Shown here one piece after another: positions 34,612 to 42,977 of a DNA stretch of 64,000 bases. A program made the translations under genes and the position numbers. Numbering within the stretch: the stretch's first letter is position 1; every line of letters starts with the position of its first letter. The stretch covers positions 1 to 64,000 of the forward strand of contig USBB01000010.1 in the NCBI GenBank assembly GCA_900552795.1, read 5' to 3'. The stretch is from an uncultured Eubacterium sp. (GTDB lineage Bacteria; Bacillota; Clostridia; Lachnospirales; Lachnospiraceae). The notes under the pieces were generated by a model that saw only the letters and a list, made by a program, of their open reading frames with translations, did no database searches and had not been told where the DNA came from.

Positions 34612-35553
34612 ATGATTAATATTTACAGAACAGATGAACAAGTGCTTAGTAAGTTAAATGATTATGAAGACGGCGCTTGGATTCAGATGATTAATCCTGA
34701 TTCAAGGGAAATTGCGCAGGTGGCGGAATTTTATGAAATAGAAACTGATGATTTGGCAACTGCAATGGATGATGAAGAAAGTTCTCGTATAAGCCTCGAA
34801 GACGGATATACTCTTATTCTTGTGGATATACCTGCTCCGGAGTTACGACATGAAAAGAAAATGTATACAACAATTCCGCTCGGTATCGTTATCAAACAGA
34901 ATGCGATAATAACTATATGCAGGGAAGATACTCCTGTTCTTGATTTCTTTGTAAGAAACAGAGTTAAAGAGTTTAGTACAAAGAAGAAGATGAGGTTTAT
35001 TTATCAGTTCCTGCTTCGTTCTGCTAATCTGTACCAGTTATACCTTAGGGGTATTGATAAAAAGAGAATACAGATAGAAGAACGAATAGGAGACAACACT
35101 AAGGATGTGGATTTGATAGAGCTTCATGAACTTGAATCGACGCTTGTTTACTTTGCAACATCGCTTAGGGCAAATAGTATAGTACTGGAGCGGTTAAGAA
35201 GATATAAAAGGATTGAGCAGTATCCGGAAGATATGGAGCTTCTTGAGGATGTAATGGTCGAGTATCAGCAGGCAATTGAGATGACAACTATATACAGGGA
35301 TATTATTGATGGTACAAGACAGCTTTTATCGTCTGTTATTGATAACAGACTTAATAGTGCCATGAAATATCTTACATCGATTACGCTTGTCATGGCTATA
35401 CCGACAATTATATCAGGAATATACGGAATGAATGTCGATAGTGCCGGAATGCCGCTTTCAGATTCACCATACGGCTTTGGAATAATATGCGGTATTATAT
35501 TTATTATATGCCTTGTTACTTTTTGGATTTTGAGGCGTAAAAGGATGATGTGA
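34612..35553 (+). CDS. corA: CorA-type magnesium/cobalt channel
   Basis: 313 residues. A long soluble N-terminal domain precedes two C-terminal transmembrane helices. The ion-selective YGMNVD motif lies between them at about residue 278, and the basic tail RRKRMM is typical. It takes up Mg2+ as a pentamer. It is 16 bases ahead of ktrB, so the ion-transport genes at 34.6-37.6 kb may form one operon. Confidence 0.93.
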   Translation: MINIYRTDEQVLSKLNDYEDGAWIQMINPDSREIAQVAEFYEIETDDLATAMDDEESSRISLEDGYTLILVDIPAPELRHEKKMYTTIPLGIVIKQNAIITICREDTPVLDFFVRNRVKEFSTKKKMRFIYQFLLRSANLYQLYLRGIDKKRIQIEERIGDNTKDVDLIELHELESTLVYFATSLRANSIVLERLRRYKRIEQYPEDMELLEDVMVEYQQAIEMTTIYRDIIDGTRQLLSSVIDNRLNSAMKYLTSITLVMAIPTIISGIYGMNVDSAGMPLSDSPYGFGIICGIIFIICLVTFWILRRKRMM

Positions 35554-35569
35554 GGTTTAAGGATAAATT

Positions 35570-36913
35570 ATGAAAGCAAGATATGAAAGAAAGCTGACAC
35601 ATGCGCAGACAATGGCGCTTGGCTTTTTTATGGTTATTGCAGTGGGAACTCTTTTGCTTATGCTTCCCATTTCAAATAAGGACGGGAATTTCTGCAGTCT
35701 GCCGGATGCTCTGTTTACAGCGACAAGTGCTACCTGTGTTACTGGTCTTGTCGTAGTTGATACATATACTAACTGGACAATTTTCGGGCAGCTCGTTATC
35801 CTGCTTATGATACAGATAGGCGGTCTTGGATTTATTACGGTGAGTGTGCTTATATCACTCTTTTTGAAGAAAAAAATAGGGCTTGAAAAGAGAAATTTAA
35901 TACAAGAAAGTATAAGTTCAACAAGTCTTTCGGGCGTTGTTAAGCTGGTAAGAAGCATAATAAAGGGAACTATTCTTTTTGAGGGGATAGGAGCAGTTTT
36001 GCTTGCGACAAGATTTATTCCTAAAATGGGAATTATTAAAGGGATATATTATGGGATATTTCACTCCGTATCAGCCTTTTGTAATGCAGGATTTGATTTG
36101 ATGGGATATATGGAGCCTTATTCTTCGCTTGTGCATTTTTATGATGACTTTGTAGTCAATTTTACAATAATGGCGCTTATAGTTATAGGTGGTTTAGGAT
36201 TTATAGTATGGGCTGATTTAAGAAAAAACAAATTTGAATTTAAGAAATATTGCCTGCACACAAAGATTGTGATTATAGCGACATTTCTTCTTATATTTGG
36301 AGGTGCAATAGGTTTTGCACTGTTTGAGAGAAATGGTATTATGGCTGATATGAATCCGTATGAAGTTACGCTGACTTCTCTTTTTGCATCGGTAACGGCA
36401 AGAACAGCCGGTTTTAATACGATTGATCTGGCGCAGATGTCACAGGGCAGTAAAATGCTGACGGTGCTTCTTATGTTTATCGGAGGAAGTCCGGGTTCTA
36501 CAGCCGGAGGTATAAAGACAACAACATTCGTTGTATTTGTGGTATATATATGGTCAAATCTTCGCAATGCATCCGGATGTAATATATATGGAAGAAGGAT
36601 AAGTGATGATGCCATAAAGAAGTCAAACATGGTTCTTGGTTTGAATCTCGGCGTTAGTATTATTGCTATACTTCTTATCTGCGGTATGCAGTCATTTCCT
36701 ATGGAAGATTTGCTGCTGGAGGTATTCTCGGCAATAGGAACTGTCGGGCTGTCTACGGGTATAACAAGAGATCTTAATCTTATATCTCAGATGATTATAG
36801 CAATATTAATGTTTTGCGGACGTATAGGCAGTATGACATTTGCACTGACCTTTGCTTATAAGAGGAATAACAGCAAACTGTTGTATCCTGAAGAAACAAT
36901 AAATGTGGGTTAG
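35570..36913 (+). CDS. ktrB: Potassium uptake channel subunit KtrB/TrkH
   Basis: 447 residues with four repeated helix-P-loop-helix units. The selectivity-filter segments are TSATCVTGLVV, SAFCNAGFDL, VTARTAGFNT and AIGTVGLSTG, each with the conserved Gly. FIGGSPGSTAGGIKTTT before the last unit is the family hallmark. It imports K+ with its regulatory partner KtrA, encoded 46 bases on. Confidence 0.95.
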   Translation: MKARYERKLTHAQTMALGFFMVIAVGTLLLMLPISNKDGNFCSLPDALFTATSATCVTGLVVVDTYTNWTIFGQLVILLMIQIGGLGFITVSVLISLFLKKKIGLEKRNLIQESISSTSLSGVVKLVRSIIKGTILFEGIGAVLLATRFIPKMGIIKGIYYGIFHSVSAFCNAGFDLMGYMEPYSSLVHFYDDFVVNFTIMALIVIGGLGFIVWADLRKNKFEFKKYCLHTKIVIIATFLLIFGGAIGFALFERNGIMADMNPYEVTLTSLFASVTARTAGFNTIDLAQMSQGSKMLTVLLMFIGGSPGSTAGGIKTTTFVVFVVYIWSNLRNASGCNIYGRRISDDAIKKSNMVLGLNLGVSIIAILLICGMQSFPMEDLLLEVFSAIGTVGLSTGITRDLNLISQMIIAILMFCGRIGSMTFALTFAYKRNNSKLLYPEETINVG

Positions 36914-36959
36914 TTTTAAAAAATTATAATAATGCGCAGCATTTTAAACGGAGGATTTT

Positions 36960-37616
36960 ATGAAATCAATATTAGTTATCGGGTTAGGAAAATTTGGACA
37001 TCATCTTGTAAACAGACTTATAGCACTCGGAAATGAAATTATGATTGTGGATAGCAATGAAGATAATATAAGAGATATGTTTCCGAAGGTTACAAGTGCA
37101 AGAGTGGGGGATTGTACCAATCCCGATGTGTTAAAAAGTCTCGGTGTGCGCAATTTTGATTTGGTAATAGTGTGCATAGGTGAGAATTTTCAGAACAGTC
37201 TTGAAGTTACAAGCCTTGTAAAGGAGATGGGAGCTAAATACGTAATAAGTATGGCAAGCAGAGACATTCAGGCCAAGTTTTTGTTAAAGAATGGTGCAGA
37301 TGAAGTTGTTTATCCTGACAGGGATGTTGCAAACAATCTTGCTGCAAAGTGGAGCGAGAACAATGTGTTTGATTATATAGAATTGACAGATGAGTATTCT
37401 ATATATGAAATCCCGATCATTGACAAATGGGCGGGTAAAACTATAAGGGAAGTCAATGTACGTGCTGAGTATGATGTAAATATCATTGCGATAGTTGATG
37501 AGAATGGTTTGGTTAATGTGATGCCTTCGGTTGATTATTGTTTTAAAAAGGGAGACCACATTAAAGTGCTTGGTGAGAAAAAGTGTGTTGATGTAATCTT
37601 AAGCAAGATTAAATAA
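36960..37616 (+). CDS. ktrA: Potassium uptake regulatory subunit KtrA
   Basis: 218 residues: an RCK_N Rossmann domain (VIGLGKFGHHLVNRLIALGN, then IVDSNED) that binds ATP/ADP, and an RCK_C domain from about residue 135, possibly binding c-di-AMP as in Bacillus. It forms a ring that gates KtrB. A strong terminator follows. Confidence 0.95.
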   Translation: MKSILVIGLGKFGHHLVNRLIALGNEIMIVDSNEDNIRDMFPKVTSARVGDCTNPDVLKSLGVRNFDLVIVCIGENFQNSLEVTSLVKEMGAKYVISMASRDIQAKFLLKNGADEVVYPDRDVANNLAAKWSENNVFDYIELTDEYSIYEIPIIDKWAGKTIREVNVRAEYDVNIIAIVDENGLVNVMPSVDYCFKKGDHIKVLGEKKCVDVILSKIK

Positions 37617-37626
37617 CAGTTAAACA

Positions 37627-37675
37627 AAAATCTCTCCCCGCTGTCATATTAAATGACGGTGGAGAGAGATTTTTT
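37627..37675 (+). terminator. Intrinsic terminator of ktrA
   Basis: A long stem with AAATCTCTCC and GGAGAGAGATTT as its lower part and CTGTCAT/ATGACGG above, followed by a T run. It also lies at the end of the minus-strand gene at 37686-37847. Confidence 0.85.
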
Positions 37676-37685
37676 GATATTTTAA

Positions 37686-37847
37686 TCACTTATATATTTC
37701 CTGCCAGCGTGAAACCATTTCTAAAGCATCCGATTCAGAGGATACCTTCGTCACAATTACCCCATCAAGATAAATTTCATATACCGGAAATTTTTTAATA
37801 CTGTTTCCGTGAGAAACCTCAACCTTGTTCATCTTTACACGCTCCAT
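37686..37847 (-). CDS. Small protein of 53 residues, unknown function
   Basis: The minus strand encodes MERVKMNKVEVSHGNSIKKF, continuing to SRWQEIYK. The GGAGGG site lies ten bases before ATG 37847; an inner ATG (residue 6) is possible. The product is charged, without membrane helix, and VYEIYLDGVIVTKVSSES looks like a beta-hairpin. It fills the gap between ktrA and the yhaO-like gene. I recognise no family. Confidence 0.65.
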   Translation of the reverse strand: MERVKMNKVEVSHGNSIKKFPVYEIYLDGVIVTKVSSESDALEMVSRWQEIYK

Positions 37848-38058
37848 TAATGAAAAACCCTCCTCGAAAATAAAAAATATTAGTGATAAGCTCTATCTTT
37901 ACACTGACACGAGCAACAATATGTTGTATTATATCATATGATTTGAAAAAAAGAAATACCATATTTTGTATTGGTACTAAAGTTATATATTTGCCTTAAA
38001 TTCTTTACACAAACAGGGCCTGCATTTATAATGTATCTGTGAAAGGCGGGCAGTATAA

Positions 38059-39087
38059 ATGAAAGTAATACATTGTGCAGACATACATCTGGATTCAAGT
38101 CTTAATACGAGTCTTAGTGCAAAACAGGCAGATATAAGAAGAGATGAGCTACTTATATCTTTTGTGAATATGGTAAAATATGGTGCGGATTCAGGAGTGA
38201 AAGTCATAATTATAGCAGGAGATTTATTTGATACGGACAGAATCCGAATTAAAACAAAACAGATAATAGCTGATTGTATACAAAAAAATCCTCAGATTGA
38301 CTTTTTGTATCTTTGCGGAAATCATGATGACAATGTGTTGGTTAATGATTTTGTAAAATCAGATAATCTCAAGCTTTTTATGGGTAAGGGGTGCGCTTAC
38401 AGATACGGAAATATAGTTTTTACCGGAATTACAGATGATAAGTATGTAAATAATCTTAATTTAAAAAAAGATGATGTGAATATATTGATAATGCATACAG
38501 AGGCAGATGTAGTTAAAAAGCTTAAAGGTAAAAATATTGATTATCTTGCACTCGGACATATTCATAAGGCATACGGAGGAATAATAGATGATCGTGGTGT
38601 ATATGAGTATTGTGGCTGTCTTGAGCCGAGAGGCTTTGATGAATGCGGAAGGCATGGCTTTGTGGAATTAGATATAGACGGAGAGTCTGTTTATAGGAAA
38701 TATGTTGAATTTGGTAAAAGAAGTGCGCATGTTGAGGAGATTTTGATTGAGGCAGATTATGATACTGCCGCGGCGGTAAGCTGTATAGAGGATAAGCTTT
38801 CTCTGATAAGTCATGACGACATGGTTAAGGTTGTACTTACGGGGAAATTATCATTTGAGACAAGTGTGGATATTGGATATATAAATAATTATTTTTGTGG
38901 AAAATATTTTGCTTTCAGGCTTGAAGACAGGACAACTATAGAGGAAGATATAAAAAAATACATGGATGAAAATTCACTTAGAGGGTATTTTGTTAGGACA
39001 GTTATGGCCTCAGACGAGGATATGCAGTTAAAAAGTGAAATTATAAAGCTGGGCTTGGATTCTTTGAACGGAGAGGCGGTAAGATAG
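38059..39087 (+). CDS. SbcD/YhaO-like DNA-repair metallophosphoesterase
   Basis: 342 residues. All five metal-binding motifs of SbcD/Mre11-type nucleases are visible: CADIHLDSS, IAGDLFDTDRI, LCGNHDD, IMHTEAD and LALGHIHKA. A C-terminal cap domain follows residue 230. In the Bacillus YhaO-YhaN pair the partner is an SMC-like ATPase, and that is what the next gene encodes, overlapping by one base (TAGTG). The pair probably handles DNA ends or breaks. Confidence 0.88.
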   Translation: MKVIHCADIHLDSSLNTSLSAKQADIRRDELLISFVNMVKYGADSGVKVIIIAGDLFDTDRIRIKTKQIIADCIQKNPQIDFLYLCGNHDDNVLVNDFVKSDNLKLFMGKGCAYRYGNIVFTGITDDKYVNNLNLKKDDVNILIMHTEADVVKKLKGKNIDYLALGHIHKAYGGIIDDRGVYEYCGCLEPRGFDECGRHGFVELDIDGESVYRKYVEFGKRSAHVEEILIEADYDTAAAVSCIEDKLSLISHDDMVKVVLTGKLSFETSVDIGYINNYFCGKYFAFRLEDRTTIEEDIKKYMDENSLRGYFVRTVMASDEDMQLKSEIIKLGLDSLNGEAVR

Positions 39088-40754
39088 TGTATATAACTTA
39101 TATTTATATTGAAAATTTTGGAGTGTTAAGTGATTACAGATATTCGCCAAAACCGGGATTGAATGAAATATATGCCGAAAATGGTGCAGGAAAAACAACT
39201 CTCTCGGAATTTATCAAGGCAATGTTTTTCGGAATGCCGGGGACAAGGACGAGAAAGCAGTTAAATGATGCGCTTAGAAAGAAATATAAACCGTGGCAGC
39301 AGGGAATATTCGGAGGATATGTAGAATTTATTGCAGCTTCAAAGGAATACAGGCTTACAAGGACATTTGGCGATAAGGAAAGTGATGATACATTTTTACT
39401 TATTGATAAAGCCACAGGGCTTGTAAGCAATGATTATACTGTCAATATAGGAAAAGAACTGTTCGGGACAGACCGTGATACATTTGCAAACACAGCGTGG
39501 ATATCGGGAAAGGATACAAGGTTTGCGGCAGGAAGCGGACTTTATGAATCACTGGGAGAGGGCACTGATATAAGTACAGGTGCAAACAGCTTTGAGTGTG
39601 CAAAAAAAAGCATAGATGATGCTATAAGATACTACAAAAGTACAGCGGGAAAAGGCGTTATAAATGAGCTTGAATATAAGATAAATAATATTAATGACGA
39701 GCTTGTAAGGCTTAAGAACGATTATGATGATTTGAACAAGGAGCGCAGTGCTTTAAAATTTACAGATGAAGAATTTAAAGAGGAGAATTATCATTGGAAA
39801 CACAGACTTGAATGGCTTGATGACTATTTTTCGGGCGGTGTGATTGAAAGTGATGAGCTTGACAGGCTTTTAAGGGAAAATGATGACGAAATGCAGTATA
39901 ACAGAAAAAGAGCAGAATCATCAAAGAAAAGAATTGTATCAGGAATTGTGTTTATAATTATTTTTGCGGCATTATTAATTATATCTGCGGCAGAGGGATT
40001 TTTTATTGCCGCGTTGCTGTGCTTGATGATGTCAATGATTTTTGGATATTTTTCTATAAAAAATGTAAAAAGATGTAGGCAGTTTGCGGATAATATTAAG
40101 CTATGTGAGATTAATGAAAATAAATATAAACAGATTGCGTTATATAAAGATGAATATGATACGTTATCGGATATTGAAAGAGAGCATGAAGCTATAAGGA
40201 AAAATGCTGGTGCTAAGTTAAAGAATTTAAAAGAAAGTGCAATCAATGAAAAAGCTGATGAAATATTAAAAAAGACGGCAGATTTGAAGCGGGAAAAGAT
40301 GACACTTTCTGAACAGTTAAAACAAGCTTCACAAAGAGCAGAGCTGCTTACAAAAACAAGACGCTTTATGATTATGGCAAAAGAAAGTTATACTGTTGGA
40401 TATATGGACAGTGTAATAAGTAAAATGAGGCAATATATACGATATTTTGATGAAGATTTGAGCAGCAGGACAGAGATTGATGTGAAATTTGATGTAAATA
40501 TTTTGTCAGGATCAACGCCGCGGCAGATAGATTATTACAGTACAGGCATTAAAGATATAATATGGCTTTGCGAAAGATTTGCAGTAATCGATGTACTTTA
40601 TAAAAAAGAACAGCCGGTAATGCTTCTTGATGATATATTTGTAAATCTTGATGACAAAATGTTTGAAAGAGGAAGAAAAATTGCTGAAGATATGGCACAA
40701 AAACGTCAGATTATTTATTTTACATGCAGGAAAAACAACAGTATTTGCAGATAA
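39087..40754 (+). CDS. YhaN/SbcC-like AAA ATPase with membrane segments, short form
   Basis: 555 residues, starting at GTG 39087. The N-terminal half of the ATPase has Walker A ENGAGKTTLSEF (about residues 31-42); the C-terminal half has IDYYSTGIKDIIWL as ABC signature region and VMLLDDIFVNLDD as Walker B. Between them are coiled-coil stretches broken by two hydrophobic helices (about residues 290-330, IVFIIIFAALLIISAAEG and on). SbcC-type proteins usually have about 1000 residues and no membrane part; YhaN-type proteins do carry such segments. So this nuclease complex may be tethered to the membrane. Confidence 0.82.
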   Translation: MYITYIYIENFGVLSDYRYSPKPGLNEIYAENGAGKTTLSEFIKAMFFGMPGTRTRKQLNDALRKKYKPWQQGIFGGYVEFIAASKEYRLTRTFGDKESDDTFLLIDKATGLVSNDYTVNIGKELFGTDRDTFANTAWISGKDTRFAAGSGLYESLGEGTDISTGANSFECAKKSIDDAIRYYKSTAGKGVINELEYKINNINDELVRLKNDYDDLNKERSALKFTDEEFKEENYHWKHRLEWLDDYFSGGVIESDELDRLLRENDDEMQYNRKRAESSKKRIVSGIVFIIIFAALLIISAAEGFFIAALLCLMMSMIFGYFSIKNVKRCRQFADNIKLCEINENKYKQIALYKDEYDTLSDIEREHEAIRKNAGAKLKNLKESAINEKADEILKKTADLKREKMTLSEQLKQASQRAELLTKTRRFMIMAKESYTVGYMDSVISKMRQYIRYFDEDLSSRTEIDVKFDVNILSGSTPRQIDYYSTGIKDIIWLCERFAVIDVLYKKEQPVMLLDDIFVNLDDKMFERGRKIAEDMAQKRQIIYFTCRKNNSICR

Positions 40755-40831
40755 AATCAGCTTCTTTGACATTGAAATCAAGTGAACACTAAAAGATTAT
40801 TTGAAAACAGATAATCTGTTGATTAATTGTG

Positions 40832-40865
40832 TTGCAAAATTGATACTAAAGTACTATACTTTAGT
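40832..40865 (+). promoter_or_regulatory. GGDEF-gene promoter overlapped by a 21-bp palindrome
   Basis: TTGCAA (40832-40837), a 17-base spacer and TATACT (40855-40860). The perfect dyad ACTAAAGTA-CTA-TACTTTAGT (40845-40865) covers the spacer end and the -10, as a repressor site would. Confidence 0.65.
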
Positions 40866-40920
40866 CAGATATTAAACAAGTTCGTAATTTCAATACAAAA
40901 TTTTAACAGGGGATTTTTAT

Positions 40921-42750
40921 ATGATTGAAGATGGTAAAATTGCTGTTGATAATAATGTTAATATAAAAAATGAGCCTCATAAACTCGAAAAGAAACAGGC
41001 ATCTATAGATGATGAATATAATGTTGGAGTTGCGAGCAAGTCATTTCTTTCATATTTTGAATCTGTAGATGTGAGATGCCTGAGACTTATTGATTTTGTT
41101 CATCCTGATGAGGTGAGTGAATTTAAAGCATTTATGAGCGGGAAAATTAACGGTGTATCAAGAAGAATTTTCAGACTCAAAAGGAATACTAATGAATACA
41201 GATATAACGTAGTGAAATTATGTCATGAGGATAATGCATTTAAAGATAAAGGGTATAGAGATATTGAAATTATTGATATAGAAGACACTGTTTTACTTAA
41301 TGAAAAAATTGTATCTGATTTAGAAAAAATGCGGCTCCTTTTTGGGATGACTGATGAATATATGTTCAATTATAATAAGGTTACGAATGTTTTGAAGATA
41401 TTTCATTATGATGAACTTAAGCGTGTTATTGATTATAATATGGATATTGATGAATGGTCAGACGAAATGCTTCAAAAGAGGTATGTCGCAGACAATGAAA
41501 GAGGACTTTTTAAGGCATTTATAATAGCACTAAAAGATTATAATCAGAGTATTTCAACAAAGATTAACTGTTCAATAAGAACACATGGAAATATAATCGA
41601 GACATTAAGATTTACAGGAATATATTATAACAGCGGCATTGAAGGAGAGGGTGAGATTATAGGAAGAATTCTGTCAGACGGAGCTACAGCACGCTCAAAT
41701 GAGGCATTGGAACTGATGGATGAACTTCAGTATGATTCGCTTACAAAGGTATACAATAAGAAAGCAATTACTGAGTATGCAATCAATACTTTAAAAGAAA
41801 ATAAAAGAAACAGAACGATAATTGTTATACTTGATGTAGATCATTTTAAGAGCGTAAATGATACTTATGGTCATATGTATGGTGACAAGATATTAGCAAG
41901 AGTCGGACAGCGATTAAAGGAGGTAGTAGGAGAGGACGGAGTTGTCGGACGCATAGGCGGCGATGAATTTATGATAGTTCTTAACGGCATTAATGATGAC
42001 CAGATGTTAAGAGGCGTGCTTAGGGCAATGAGAACGCAGATTAAGTGGGAGTTTTCAGAAGAATTCACTGATTTTATGATTACCTGTTCTATAGGAGCAT
42101 CAATCTATCCTAATAACGGAACCGATTTTGAAGAGCTGTTTAAGAAGGCTGATCATTGTCTTTATATTGCAAAAGAAAAAGGCAGGGACAGATATGTGTT
42201 TTTCAGGGATGAACTTCACAGAGAGTCTTATGAGGCATCTGTTGAAAAGAAAGATTCACAGAGTATCAGCAGCAGGGAAAATAAAGAACTTGAGTATCTT
42301 GGAAATTTTTTTGCTGAAGTTGCCATAGATAGGGAAAAGGCGATAAGAGATATGTTTGCGCATATGAAGACTGCTTATAATATTGACAGCATTGATATAT
42401 ATTATGGAGACGGACTTAAAGCTGTGTACAGTTTTGGCGCAGATGCTGATAAAAATGATGATGCCATGTATGTTTATAGTCCTGAATTTAAGGAAATGCT
42501 TGGCAATAACAGAAGTATAAATGTCAGTTTCTTAAGAAAAATTATGGATAATGCCCCTGATTTTTGTACAGAGATGAAAAAAAGAAGTATATTATCAACG
42601 ATTCAATGTATTATAGGAAGCCAAGATGATATTAAGGGGCTTATAACATTCAACAAAAAAATTGAGGCATCACAGTGGGCTGATTACGAGGTTACATGTG
42701 CTGAAATTGCAGCATCATACTTAAGACTTTTTGCTGAAAATAAGATATAG
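40921..42750 (+). CDS. Diguanylate cyclase (GGDEF) with flanking sensor regions
   Basis: 609 residues. The catalytic domain spans about 265-430: DSLTKVYNKKAITEY, VILDVDHFKSVNDTYGHMYGD and the active loop RIGGDEFMIVL. It makes cyclic di-GMP from two GTP. The inhibitory RxxD site normally placed just before GGDEF is not there. Residues 30-240 look like one or two PAS-type modules, and residues 450-600 (FFAEVAIDREKAIRDMF and on) look GAF-like. There are no membrane helices, so it senses a cytoplasmic signal. A palindrome sits on its promoter. Confidence 0.88.
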   Translation: MIEDGKIAVDNNVNIKNEPHKLEKKQASIDDEYNVGVASKSFLSYFESVDVRCLRLIDFVHPDEVSEFKAFMSGKINGVSRRIFRLKRNTNEYRYNVVKLCHEDNAFKDKGYRDIEIIDIEDTVLLNEKIVSDLEKMRLLFGMTDEYMFNYNKVTNVLKIFHYDELKRVIDYNMDIDEWSDEMLQKRYVADNERGLFKAFIIALKDYNQSISTKINCSIRTHGNIIETLRFTGIYYNSGIEGEGEIIGRILSDGATARSNEALELMDELQYDSLTKVYNKKAITEYAINTLKENKRNRTIIVILDVDHFKSVNDTYGHMYGDKILARVGQRLKEVVGEDGVVGRIGGDEFMIVLNGINDDQMLRGVLRAMRTQIKWEFSEEFTDFMITCSIGASIYPNNGTDFEELFKKADHCLYIAKEKGRDRYVFFRDELHRESYEASVEKKDSQSISSRENKELEYLGNFFAEVAIDREKAIRDMFAHMKTAYNIDSIDIYYGDGLKAVYSFGADADKNDDAMYVYSPEFKEMLGNNRSINVSFLRKIMDNAPDFCTEMKKRSILSTIQCIIGSQDDIKGLITFNKKIEASQWADYEVTCAEIAASYLRLFAENKI

Positions 42751-42784
42751 TGCTGTTGATTTATGAATCTCTTTTGATTTAAGT

Positions 42785-42859
42785 ACACTATATGTTGTGG
42801 TACATTATTACTATATATTGTGATGCGTATTGACTTTGAATACATATATATTGTATAAT
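42785..42859 (+). promoter_or_regulatory. nrdD: NrdR boxes and promoter of nrdD
   Basis: Two sequences like the NrdR consensus, ACACTATATGTTGTGG (42785-42800) and TTACTATATATTGTGA (42808-42823), lie 23 bp apart centre to centre. The promoter TTGACT (42830-42835), 18 bases, TATAAT (42854-42859) follows. NrdR is the ATP/dATP-sensing repressor of ribonucleotide reductases, which fits the gene downstream. The spacing is shorter than the usual three turns. Confidence 0.7.
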
Positions 42860-42860
42860 T

Positions 42861-42893
42861 AACCTTGCTCGGAACAATGGGCAAGGTTTTTTA
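42861..42893 (+). terminator. Intrinsic terminator, overlapping the nrdD transcription start
   Basis: AACCTTGC pairs with GCAAGGTT around a 12-base loop, then TTTT. Because the nrdD promoter starts within the left arm, it would stop transcripts from the GGDEF gene but not those from the nrdD promoter. Confidence 0.75.
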
Positions 42894-42977
42894 GTACTTT
42901 AAGCAATTGACTTTAAAGATATACAAATGAAATTTATGCTGCATTTGATTTGATGAATTTAGGAACGGAGGATTTTT

